A DNA stretch of 64,000 bases, from contig JACCLO010000014.1 in NCBI GenBank assembly GCA_029448655.1, positions 1,302,001 through 1,366,000 on the forward strand, given 5' to 3'. A model generated the notes under the pieces. The model did not search any database. It saw only the letters and a list, made by a program, of their open reading frames with translations, and was not told the DNA's origin. This document shows positions 35,949 to 46,159 of the stretch, piece by piece; the first letter of the stretch is position 1; the number at the start of each line of letters is the position of its first letter. The position numbers and the translations under genes were made by a program. This DNA comes from Wolfiporia cocos (lineage: Eukaryota > Basidiomycota > Agaricomycetes > Polyporales > Phaeolaceae).

Positions 35949-36681
35949 ATGCCACCTGGACCAATGGCAACACAGTCTGCAGGGCTTCTGAAGCTAAATG
36001 CGGCTGTTGCAAGCATCGAGAACCTGCAAAGTGAGCTATCAGAGTTTAGACAGAGGACACAAAGGGCCATCGACATCTTGGTAAGCCAGAACAGGGTACT
36101 CACTGCAGAGCTTGAGGAAGTGCAGAAACACATTGATTTTCTCGAGAGCCTGCTCGGCATTGTGTCAGTTGACTCAGATGGAAATGCAATGCGGTCTTCG
36201 GAGAACGTTGAAGAGAATGAAGGCGAGGGAGGCAGGATAGGCGCTTGTGAAGAGACTCTGGATGACGAAGAAAGGAAGAATCAGCAGAGCATTGAAGCAG
36301 CGGATAGCAAAGTCATGAAGGTATGCACCTGAAACATGGAGACCAGCCATAGCAGTTCATGACATGCCATAGGATACTGTCAATGCTGTATTCAAACACC
36401 TAATAGGTGTTAGGAGCATAAGTGGCAAGCACCTACCGGCATATCCCTATGGAATCGACCAGGAGAATCCGCTGTGGCCGAAGGACCACGCAACTAAGAA
36501 GCCGCTCATACACTTCATGTGGAAAGAGACACCCTCTCATCCAAAGAATGCCAATGCTGTGAAACAGGAAGTGCCGGATAGCTTTGATGAGAGGGGAGTA
36601 TGGCTGAATTTTTGCTGGGATGCGCTTCTCAGTACCGTCACTATTGAGCTCAATTTTGTACACGATTCCCTTGCACCGTGA
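35949..36681 (+). CDS. Transposon-associated coiled-coil protein, function unknown
   Basis: Two exons, join(35949..36320,36373..36681), give an open frame of 226 aa. The first exon encodes an alpha-helical coiled coil ('ASIENLQSELSEFRQRTQRA', 'LVSQNRVLTAELEEVQKHID'), then an acidic linker. The second encodes 'DTVNAVFKHLIGVRSISGKH', LPAYPYG and 'KKPLIHFMWKETPSHPKN'. I recall this pattern (a helix, then 'LPPYP...W...LIRF.W') from proteins repeated in mushroom genomes near DNA transposons, but cannot search. Beyond about 36560 the frame overlaps, antisense, the better-supported transposase reading, so its last 40 residues are probably read-through into the neighbouring element, that is, a truncated gene. 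Confidence 0.5.
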
Positions 36682-37589
36682 TGTAGCACAGCTTGGTGAA
36701 GCAAGTGAATCGAACTCGCTGTCAGAATATGGCCTGTAGCATACCGTGCAGATCGAAATCTTGACAATGAAGTCGTCGACTACCAGACCAAGACGCCGTT
36801 TTGCTGTCACGAGTGAGTGTGCCGGCTTGGGGTATACAGGGAGACATCCACAGACTTTCAAGATAGCCAGACCATTCCTAAGCGATTGCTCAGAGGATAG
36901 AACAGTAATGTTACCAAAGATGTTGCCCAGAACACTTTGGAAGTAAGCGAGACGAACTCCAGGGGCCTCGCGGAAGGCAGGGATGAGCGCAGTATCATCG
37001 ATACAATCATGCTGTGGTAACGCAGATGTATCCGCATTTTCGCCTTCGAAGTTATCGCCTGGAGCCTCTATTCTATGAAACACCTCGTGCCTCAGTGGCT
37101 CGACCTGTAGATTCGGGCCGGGGATGGTCAGAGCAGGGTGCAGTTGATCTCCGCTTGCCAAAGGTGGGCAGGAAGCCTCATGGATCACATGTCCACCTTC
37201 TTCATCAGATAATGAATCATCCATTCTTGAATCGGCATTCCCAGAGCCAGGGACATCCCAAGGACTAGAATCAGGAGCCTCAGAGCTCAGGTCATTTCCG
37301 AGGGCAGCAGGGCAGGTTATGTAACCTCCAGTGCATCAGCATAGCGACCAATGATAGCAGAAGGGCCAGACACCGTACCGGATGCAGCTGGAAAGGAAGA
37401 GGCTGGCCAAGCAGGATCCTGATTGGCTTGTGTCACTGGCGCTCCCGCCTTCGCCAAAACCATAGATCTAGCTATACTCCGTCGCTCGTCTTCTTTTCTG
37501 TGTCTATATATCGTCTGGCTTGACTGAAGCTTGAATCCTGCGACAGAACGGCTACATTTTGAGCAGTAGCAAGGGGAGACTGCCTGCAA
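36433..37589 (-). mobile_element. CACTA/Tnp2-like transposase fragment (N-terminal region)
   Basis: The minus strand encodes a Cys-containing start ('CYCSKCSRS', 'LQSSQTIYRHRKEDERR', 37430..37570). An intron at about 37273..37320 can join this to 'DSSPWDVPGSGNADSRMDDS', and the frame stays open to 36433. Diagnostic segments are 'RLAYFQSVLGNIFGNITVLS', 'CTVCYRPYSDSEFDSLASPS', 'CATSRCKGIVYKIELNSDGT' and 'RIPAKIQPYSPLIKAIRHFL'. This pattern, a CxxC/CxxxxC knuckle followed by 'KR.P.K....PLI.AI...L', is the N-terminal part of the large transposases of basidiomycete CACTA-like elements. The catalytic core downstream is missing: after about 36556 the DNA belongs to an unrelated oppositely oriented gene. 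Inactive fragment. Confidence 0.6.
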
Positions 37590-38298
37590 ATATACAAGCG
37601 GAAACCTGGTCAGATTCTACGGTCAGCTGACAGAATTGATGGCACATTTATCCTCTGTATTGAATATCTAACAGCTGGAATATTTTTCCTCATGCAGTAT
37701 GGATGGACAGAGATGAAGGGAGCGCATGAACGTTGCGTAAGCGTTATGTGGCGCAGTAGACGCGCCCACTGTGGCACTGGGCGCTAACATCTTTCTCACA
37801 GCTCATGATCAGATGCATTAATATCGGATTTTTGGGCCCGGCATCAGTTCAGGATACAGTTTCCTTTGAAAGATTTGATCCTTGTGCATGAATCATACTA
37901 TGTATGTGGTTGTATCTACTTGATAAATGCAGCCCCAGCCGCAAGATGAGCCGGAAGGTGGTGGCACTTACGAGATGCCGGCATTTACATTACTGTTATA
38001 AAGCTGTTAAGTACTTGTAGCTTATGTGGGGTGCGGGATGCCGTTCGCTGTGTTATGTGGGACGCTAAAGGCATCCGAGTAAAGTCCCGGCCAGCAGAGT
38101 AATGGCTGAGCGATTGGTCTGTAATGTCTGTATCCTAGGCACATCCTATGAATCACACGATCGGCATAGGATCAGCCCAGGATCTTGTCAGAATGACTAA
38201 ATACTGAGTCGATCCTATACCTTGGTAATCTGGCGTTTCACGCAGTGTATGATCGCCCTCGAATGCACATGGCACAGTGTGGCATGACGAAATGCATT
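37590..38298. other. Right flank of the transposase fragment, 709 bp
   Basis: No coding exon supported. Contains the right GATCCT cluster at 38131..38220. Confidence 0.4.
38131..38220. repeat. Right cluster of GATCCT/AGGATC-type short repeats
   Basis: TATCCTA, CATCCTA, ATAGGATC, CAGGATC and GATCCTA occur within 90 bp, mirroring the cluster at 35529..35663. Possible subterminal repeats of a DNA transposon. Confidence 0.45.
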
Positions 38299-38407
38299 GC
38301 GCTTGACCGTAGTTTCCACTGGGGCTGGCGCTGAACGCTCGCGCTCAAGCGCTCAATGTTGAACCCCCGCTCAATGTTGAACCCCATTGAAAACTACGGT
38401 CAGGCGC
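38299..38407. repeat. Small foldback element with internal 18-bp duplication
   Basis: The arms GCGCTTGACCGTAGTTT (38299..38315) and AAACTACGGTCAGGCGC (38391..38407) are inverted complements with one mismatch, and the similarity continues inward as CCACTGGGG versus CCCCATTGA. The roughly 75-bp centre holds two adjacent copies of GCTCAATGTTGAACCCC. About 109 bp in all; it looks like a miniature inverted-repeat element. Confidence 0.6.
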
Positions 38408-39233
38408 TGTCAGCGCTGATCTGGGCAGAGCCACCCGAATTACGTACAAGAAGTCTCAGTCAGTCTCATCAATTAATATCTCCACCCGCCCAGACTGGCT
38501 CAGGTTCCGCCAACTCCTCGTATTCTTCAAGCTTTCTTCCTGTGTATATAAATGTAGATGAATATTATGCTCTAGCGGATTTGGCGAGCGCCTATCAAAC
38601 TTGCCCGTAAGGCTCGTCTGTTCGCCATGGTAGCCAGAGGTCAGATCGATGACATATCCGCAGCAGGCCACCAAGACGTACGTATGTACTTGCCCGAAGC
38701 CTTACGAACTAAGTGATACCGAGTAGTATTCACCTGCGGTTGAACGCTGAGCATCGATAACTAGAAACGCAAGGTCTATGGTGCTTTCAGAAAGTCAGTG
38801 ATGCGCAAGTCTACTCCAACCAACCTTTTCAACAGACACTCAACATCGCAGATAACTGAGCTTTGTGAGGTGCTGCATGTATGACGCGTCTGCAATACCA
38901 TGTCTTAGCTTTTCACTGTACATCTAAGTCGCCGTCGCAAGGATCGCATTCGGGCCGATCATGGGCTCAGGCAAAGCTCTGTATAATTCTTTGTAACAGA
39001 GACCATGCGCTGCCACGTTGACAACAGAACGGTCAGAGAGCAAGTTCACACTTGAAGAATCGTGTGTCGCTGATAACGACGCCCGTTCTGATATTCCCAC
39101 GCCACAAATGCGCATTCCAGAATCACTCAGAGAATCCGGACATGTATTAGTAGGCTGCAGCAGATGGCCTAATACTATACGAAGCGTACGATATATGCTA
39201 CATATACACCGGGCTGGGAATAGGTTGCACCGC
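38408..39233. other. Intergenic, 826 bp
   Basis: 3' flank of ferritin-like copy B. No gene recognised. Confidence 0.4.
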
Positions 39234-40359
39234 CTACTGGTTATCCGTCTCAGACGCCATCGAGTCGTATGGGAATTGCATGATCGCAAGCCCAGACACC
39301 ATGTCCGCGTCGCTCAGCGGGGTTTGGTCACTCGACACCACGCCTACGTATACGGTTCCGTGTAAGCCGCTGGGGACCTGTGCCGCGCCGTTCGTGTCGA
39401 TGTTGGTGAACACTACCTCAAGCCCATTGAACCATGCGAGGTACGTGGGCGAGACGTTGTTGGCGTTATTGAAGCTGATTGTGATGGTAGATCCGGGCTG
39501 TGGCGAGGTCTCAGATACAGTGAGTGCCGGGAAGGTTGTGACCGGAAGGGGCGGGTTTGAGGAGGGGCACGAGGTGATAAATTGCACTTCACGAAGCTGT
39601 CAGCATCAAGCTAACCTCCTATGATGGTAGACTTACTAGCAAGCGAATACGCGCCGTTAATGGTGAGAGGAGTCTGGAACGCACCATCCCAAGGCTGGTG
39701 CTTCAGCACAGCCGAGGAGACCCACCCGACTTGACGCTGCTCCACACTCAAGATCGACTGCAACGTGTTCCGTCAATCAGCAATAGTGTAGGCAGATACA
39801 AGCTTCAGTACGCACAGCAGCCGCCAACAAAGTGTCGGGATCGGTGATGTATTTGGATGCCCCCAAGTATGCAGCCGCGCCGACACCTTCAATCCCCATG
39901 GACAAAGTCACGAACGATTTCGGGTCGGTGTAAGGGCTGGGATTACTTCTAAGTCAGCGCTCTGTCCAGATGGAAGCCTCCAGCGCGCCGCGACTCACAA
40001 GCTGTAGTTGCACGGCTGCGGCGCCGACGCGCCGAGTGCGCCCTGCAGGAACTTGACGTGCGTCTGCTCGTTCTCTGAGATTTGCTCGAAGCGGCCGCGC
40101 ACCCAGTCTGGGAAACCCGAGTCTATGAATGCCTGCGCGTCATACTTCTCCAGCGCTCCAGTGTAGAAGCTATTTTCGAGGTACTCGAGCGAGAGGGCGT
40201 ACTGCAGGACCTGGGTAACTGTTTGAAGAAGTCAGATGTCCGACAACGCGGATTGTGGCATGCGAGGATGGCTCGGTACTCACTACTGGGCGCGGATTGT
40301 GCCGGCGCGGCGATGACCGCAGAGGCACCTGCGAGGGCAAGCAGAAGCTGCGTGTACAT
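39234..40359 (-). CDS. Secreted ferritin-like (Ferritin_2/Rds1-like) protein, copy B
   Basis: Paralogue of the gene at 33598..34705 in the same orientation. The start at 40359 gives a signal peptide (MYTQLLLALAGASAVIAAPA). Exons then encode 'LQYALSLEYLENSFYTGALE', 'GRFEQISENEQTHVKFLQGA', 'GIEGVGAAAYLGASKYITD', a 'DTLLAAAA' to 'SILSVEQRQVGWVSSAVLKH' junction and 'QPWDGAFQTPLTINGAYSLA'. The last exon carries the beta-type tail 'SCPSSNPPLPVTTFPALTVS' to 'MQFPYDSMASETDNQ'. Intron positions and domain order match copy A. EYLEN/SENEQTH replaces EYIEH/RDHEATH, so one potential metal ligand His differs. Five or so short introns. Confidence 0.83.
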
Positions 40360-43281
40360 AGTAATGTGAGACTTAAGGGTGGCGAGTGAGGAACAGTAAG
40401 GACTGAATGTGGTAAAGAGCGTGGTGTCGTGGGGTTAGGCGACGAAGAGCCTCGATGGCCAAGGTACGCCTTTTATCTGCTTTGGTCCTGCTGGAGGCGT
40501 GCGTGTGGCTGGATGTCAGCCTCACATGTGGCTTGCATAGTATACATGAGTGGCTTGCATGCGGCTCGCACCAGTGGCTGACATGACGCGTCAGATTGTC
40601 CCTCTGTCAGCTACTTTGCGGCCGATATTGAAATGTGAGCCGGGATTTCTCAACTGGCCTGCCAAACAGATGAATGATGATACCACTTCAAAGTCTGGCG
40701 AATGAGAAAGGAAGAATCTGATGTAAATCACAGTATCAGTCGCTCCCACGGATTATCGGCAGCAGCGTCAAATTTGTTGAATGGATATTGCAAGCCTATT
40801 CACATAGCTCGTGCTTGTGTCAAGTACATGGGTTTGTTTGACCAAGAGAATCATGCAATATCGAGGTACACCGTAATAGCTATGGGGGGAACGCCGTTTG
40901 TCAATCTCACACTTTCTCTTGCTGTTCCTAAGGGAGCAGACCGATCGAGTAGCTGGAGCTGTAGCTATTTCTGCGCCGACGTTGCTTTTTTGGTTCGTTG
41001 GCTTGGAACAACAATCTGTCAAGGTGACTCAGTGTTTACTACCGGAAGTCCGATTAAGGCTCGGCATGGACCGTTGGCGGGCATAGACCAGCATGACATT
41101 GGCGAGTCGACTTTGACGGGGAATAGTTTGTCTCAGTGTGCCCTGTAAGGAACGGACGAGCCATCAAGTAAATCCACGAGGCCTGTGTCTTGATAGTTAT
41201 CGAACGGAGAGCTGCAACGATTCACCGGAGTGCCCATGCTGCCCACAGGTAGATGTTCAGCATTTATAACGAGCACGATCCAGGTAAGCCTTGTCCCAGG
41301 TCGGTCACTGTTACGTTGATCATGTTTCTTCGTGCACGGAAGTCGAGAGCGCTTAATGAGAATACGGAAGCCATTCCTCCAGATTGGCAATCTTTATAGG
41401 ATGGAGGCAATCTCAGCCAGGGTTTCCGACCGCGACGCAGCTGCATTGTGAAGTCAGATGGCGGTCGCGGAGGTAAAAAGAAAAATGTCGGTTAGCAAAA
41501 TGAGAAGCGGTCACGCGTATGGTTGACCCACTCAGCAGACTAGCATCGCGATTTGATCGATTGTTGCCATCAACAATCGATCTTTCAATTCAGCTACAGA
41601 ATCCCTATGGTCATTTCGACGCCACAAAGGTCTCTGCCTGCGTTTAACGTTATTCCTGAGAATTGGAATCTTCGTATTCCATGAGCTTGAGATTCATCAA
41701 ACCTTGGTATCCCATCACTCTTGTTTTCGAGAGGAGGCTTGATGTTAAGCTTTCCAGTAGTGTCGAGCTACGATCTCCAGCCATAGGCTGTCCGCACTAT
41801 TTTATCAAGGCATTCCCGAGGCCCAGTGCTGTATCGAACCACATCCAATCGGCAAATTCCTTATGGTCGATTGGACGTCAGTACAGCAGATGATCCAGCA
41901 ACGCTGCCGGCTCGTTCAGCTGTCTGTTCCAAATGCAACTCAGATTTCAGGGAAATGATGTTAATCACAATGGGAAGATCTGTGATCTGTCACAAGGTTG
42001 CATGGCAGATGTCAATGAGCATAGCGATGTACATGGCTCACCATCGATGCATCTCCTGTGCATAATGTCATTAATGAAGCATTGAAGTAATCGACGACCC
42101 ATAAACGCGCCTTTTCAAATGGAATTGTACCAGGTGTATCAAAATGGGGCTAACCGGTTAACTGCTAAGTCTCTACACGCAGCTCCTTGTCAACGCACGA
42201 CTCGGCTCTGCCCGTTCATTGGCTCCGAGAGGCAGAGGGATTTGTAGGGAATTTGATGCATTCGGGGAAAACCCATCCAGCAGTGGCTTTGACTACAGTG
42301 CAGTCGCTCAGATCATGGTCAGCCAGCATCAGCTGCGATTATGCAGAATGCTTCAAATTGCTGAACGTATACCGCCGACACCTTGCAGGTGGATCCGTTT
42401 GCGCCAGATGCTCGAGTCAAAATTCTGTTTTCGGTACGAATGCGAGGAAGACGACGGATTATCTTCCGCTAATGCCTGTCCAGCGGGCTACATTCCCCCG
42501 ATAGCGTGCAGACGAACCGATGGATTAGACGAACCCGTCACAGGCGCGCATATGTCAAGGGCGCTCACTCACTGTAACAGCTGCGGCTTTGGTCTGTGCA
42601 ATTTTCACAGACAATCCTATCAAGAGAGCAGGAACGGAAAGGGCAGTACACTCCAGAAAACATGCGTCTGAGATGGCAGATGGCACCAGGACATCAATAG
42701 GCTCAGGACATCAATAGGCTCAGGACATCAATAGGCTGAGGGCAGCACACCTGCTGAAGACCGTGGATGCACGCCGCAAAGGTTCACCATGGACCGACTG
42801 GGGTGTACTTCTTTTCAAAAGTTTACTTGCAGTGACCCCGCACCGAGCACCATGCCGTTCGACAGTAGATGTGGTGCTTTCGACTCGTCGATAAAGCGGT
42901 TCGCGATCTCAGGGCTGCTTTCAGGTTCTAAAGTGGATAACAGCTGTTGACGAATGCTCAACGCCAAATGCAGACAGAATTTATGTGATCTCTGAAGCCG
43001 TCAGAAGGTGCTTTCGAAGGTATTACGAAGTGAACGAGGCGGATTCGCGCTACTTGAAAATAATCGAAAGTTGGCGCCCGCACCTAATTGCTGCCGCCGA
43101 CTTTTGACGAGAGATACAATGCACAGTAATGAGTGTTTCTGCTCGCAATAATCAGGATGATTCAGCCTACTAGCGCACCAGTCAGCACAGATACCAGATA
43201 GCTGGTGCACGCTCTTCATATGGACTATGGAGCACCCTGAGCAATAGCAATGTCATCAACATTAAACAATACATAGAATAC
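40360..43281. other. Gene-poor stretch, 2.9 kb
   Basis: Begins with the promoter of ferritin-like copy B, where TGGCTTGCAT occurs twice (about 40529 and 40551). The remainder has only short, feature-less open frames on both strands and a small minisatellite at 42688. I found no transposase, tRNA or conserved protein motif. Confidence 0.4.
42688..42738. repeat. Minisatellite, 3 x 17 bp
   Basis: Three adjacent copies of AGGACATCAATAGGCTC; the last ends in G instead of C. Non-coding context. Confidence 0.9.
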
Positions 43282-44310
43282 TTAGGGTGGTGATGTCTTC
43301 CTTTGCGAGACCAGAAGCGGCCCGTTTGGCCCACCCATCTTCGCGCACACCTCCATAGCATGTTGGTGGAACGCATCGTTAAGACCCTCCGGGTTTCCCG
43401 GCAGGAGGATGTTCGGCAGTATGCGCGTGTGGAAGAGCCGATGTGCGACCGCGCCTCCCTACAGTGCCGCGACGCAGCATAACAACAGACACTTTCAGCA
43501 CCGGACCACGGCAGAGGGGCACGGATACGCACAAACTGGTGGTACACCGCGCCGACGAGCGCCTCGACGGTCGTGCCCATAACCTTGTACAGCCCGACGC
43601 TGCGCGACCTGTCCGGGCCGAACCGCTCAAGGATGCCCCGTGCGTCCTCATCCTTTGCTTCTGAGCCCGCGAGCTGGCCTGCCACAGGGGTCCACCGGAG
43701 CACCCGACCGAGCGCCCACTTGGGTGCGAGGTACTCGCCCAGCACGTACGGATTCACCGCACGTTGCGCAATGAGCCCAAAGTCGTGCTCGGGCTCGAGT
43801 GCGGGTGATCCGCTTATGAAGAGATGAAGATAAGTTTGTAACACGCGTCTGCCTGCGGCGGGGTCAAGCGCAACGTTCAGAGGGGTACGCGGAAACAGCG
43901 CAGGGCAGGACGGACCTATAAAGGAGAGGCGGTTGCTGTTCCTGAATATGGCCTCTGGATGGCTTGCGTGTGTCAGGACGCGGGCGGCGAGTTCTGGCGG
44001 GAATTTGAGGGGCGGGAAAAGTGAATTGAGGTGGTGCTCGAGGTCACCGATGTCATTTGGGTTCCGGACCGGGATGACTCGTTCGCGCGACGGAACAGGC
44101 GCACGCGTATCGTGCAGCGAGCTCGAGGATGATGATTGCTGTGGTTCGCGTGCGACAGAGAACGATCGTAGTTGCACTTTCACCCCTGCTTCGTCCGAAT
44201 GTTCAGTGCATCTACTGAGCAAGACCCCTCAGCTTACCTGGAGGAAGCCGGGGACGTCTTGCTGCAGTAATGCGGCTGCTCCAAGCTGCACGGCCTACGC
44301 TTTTGTACAT
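43282..44310 (-). CDS. Mitochondrial ribosomal protein with degenerate RNase III fold (mL57/mL44 type)
   Basis: Probable large-subunit mitoribosome protein. The start at 44310 is chosen because its first exon encodes a basic presequence (MYKSVGRAAWSSRITAARRP) that splices in phase to 'GVKVQLRSFSVAREPQQ'; the ATG at 44222 lies inside that intron. The fold shows 'FPPELAARVLTHASHPEAIF' and then NSNRLSFIG joined to 'RRVLQTYLHLFISG' across a 63-nt in-frame intron. Further on are 'LYKVMGTTVEALVGAVYHQF' and, after another splice, 'GGAVAHRLFHTRILPNILLP', ending 'SQRKTSPP'. RNase III helix motif ERLEFLGD is replaced by NRLSFIGR, so the catalytic acids are lost, as in the structural mitoribosomal homologues. 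The choice between mL57 and mL44 is not settled. Confidence 0.82.
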
Positions 44311-44714
44311 GTTATGTTCCTCCGCCTCCGGTGCGAGGTCGATGCAAGGCCAGAAACAGAGGCCTGGGCGCCTAACGAGTTGCACGCGGAACTCCCACGT
44401 TCGCCACAAACGCGTCGACTGCAGAAATATCGGAGAGGGTCACTATTTAGCTTGCATGTAGAATTGGAGACACAATTGGACGTTACAGCGCTTTCGGAAC
44501 CCTTGGGTAGATATAGAGTATAGAGGGGGTATCGCTGCTGCCGCCGACCGGTGCATCTCCCCACAAAATCATAATCAATTGAGATAACAATTTGAGCGAA
44601 CGGGCGTCAAAGCACTTCGTTTGAGGCTGCCACTTTACTTTTGTATGCAAACGACTGTAGGCCGTTGCTATTGCTGTGAAATAGATCACAATTTCAGGAC
44701 CACGCCCTACTGGA
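44311..44714. promoter_or_regulatory. Divergent promoter region between the mitoribosomal gene and the MYND gene
   Basis: The two start codons face away from each other across 404 bp, so both promoters lie here. No specific element identified. Confidence 0.6.
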
Positions 44715-46159
44715 ATGATTCATTCTATCGCAGCTACTCATATGCACCACCTGACGACTGCAGAGACCATCTCTGTCTTGTCTGCACTCGGCGTCGAGCT
44801 GCCGCCGAGAACTGCTGACGAAGTACTGCAAAAGCGCCTCAAGCAAGCTCTCAAGGCCGCGCAGTGTATCCCGAGTCTGATCCCGGGTGGTCAGCTTGAC
44901 GCGCCCTCTCTCCATGCATGGCCAGCGTATGTCGACGGCCGCGCGAACACTTCCGTCTCGGAGGCCGTGCGGAGGGCCAACCTGACAGAGGCAGCAGCGA
45001 ACTACAGCGCGCGTCTCAGCGGGCGGACCAACGCCATCGACTTGTATGCGGACGCGTTCATGGACCTGCGGCAGACGTTAATGGTGATTGGAAGATATTG
45101 GGACGTCGGTCGTAAGTGGTTCGTCATTATGGAGCCTAGAGGTCCAGGCTGGGGACGTACGATCAACATACGGGTGCGTTGGCCTGTCTGCCTGAGAGCG
45201 ATGTCCCCTGACGCGCGTTACGTGCGGAGACAGCTTCTGGATGTCTATGCACTGGACGACAGAACGCCCGTGATCGTGCTCCTGTACCGAGCATTGAGCG
45301 ACGCCTAGCGCTGGACGAGCGAGGAATGGGCCAAGGCGCAAGCAGATCAGAACGGACAGCATGAAATAGTCACGATCAACTCAACCGCGCTGGAGCAGAA
45401 GCTGCTGTTGAATGTGCTTTCCCTGAACGCGACCTATCTCCCTGCGGACTACAGCCCCGAGCGGGGCCCCACCGAGGATGGTTTTCAGGTGTCGCTCCTG
45501 CTCCCCGTCGGTCCCCTGAGCTTCGAAGACGTCGGGAAGCTGAACCGAGACCTAGGCTGCGCAGTGTGCGGCAAAAAATTGGACAACCGCTGCGCACGAT
45601 GCCAATCGGTCTCGTACTGCGGGAAGGGTACGTACTCCTGCGCGAACGCACACCATGCCGGCCCTGACCCGCCCGACGCGCAGAATGCCAACGGGCGGAC
45701 TGGTCGGACCACAAGCAGTCGTGCCGGTCGATCATCGGCGGGACGTGGCGCACGGTCCCGTTCGCGGCGATGGCGCCCGGGACGGAAGGCATGTGCATGT
45801 CGGTGATGAACAGGCTTACAACGACCGGCCACATCCGCGCGAGCCCTGTGTCGACGCCGTCCGACCGCGCCGCGCCCCCGAAGAACGTGCACGGCTCGAA
45901 CGTGTTCCTCGTCAAGATACAGGTGGCCTTGATGACGGGGCGGCCGCAAGACATGATGGTGTACGACCGCCAAAAGTCCGTGAACGTGTTCTTCACTGCG
46001 CCGGGCGCGCCTGCGTACTTTGAGGAGCTGCTTGCGGAGATGAGGGGCCCGCGCGGCGGGTACGACGGGCTTAAGATGTATCGCTGGGCGAGGCGCGTGA
46101 GCGATTGGGAGCTGAGCGTGTGCGTCGACAAGGAGCCGCAGACAGAGATCAAGTGGTGA
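44715..46159 (+). pseudogene. MYND zinc-finger protein with an in-frame TAG (possibly broken)
   Basis: The frame opens with 'LTTAETISVLSALGVELPPR', an N-terminal part typical of mushroom MYND proteins. After 'RTINIR' a 60-nt in-frame intron (45174..45233) fits. The frame continues 'LLDVYALDDRTPVIVLLYRA' and then LSDA before a TAG at 45306..45308. The same frame continues directly as 'RWTSEEWAKAQADQ', 'LEQKLLLNVLSLNATYLPAD', 'QVSLLLPVGPLSFEDVGKLN' and the zinc finger 'CAVCGKKLDNRCARCQSVSY'. An intron after CGK restores 'ECQRADWSDHKQSC', a complete MYND C/H pattern. The C-terminus runs to 'SVCVDKEPQTEIKW' at 46159. No GT-AG pair can remove the TAG without an intron under 30 nt, so I infer a nonsense mutation or sequencing error. 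MYND fingers bind proline-rich peptides. Confidence 0.72.

Noticed and set aside
42187..42671. Cys-containing plus-strand open frames in the gene-poor stretch
   Set aside because: The Cys spacing matches no zinc-finger family I know, overlapping frames are equally open, and no splice-consistent gene could be built.
44219..44222. ATG at 44222 as start of the mitoribosomal protein
   Set aside because: It lies in an intron; the upstream ATG at 44310 splices in phase and supplies a typical mitochondrial presequence.
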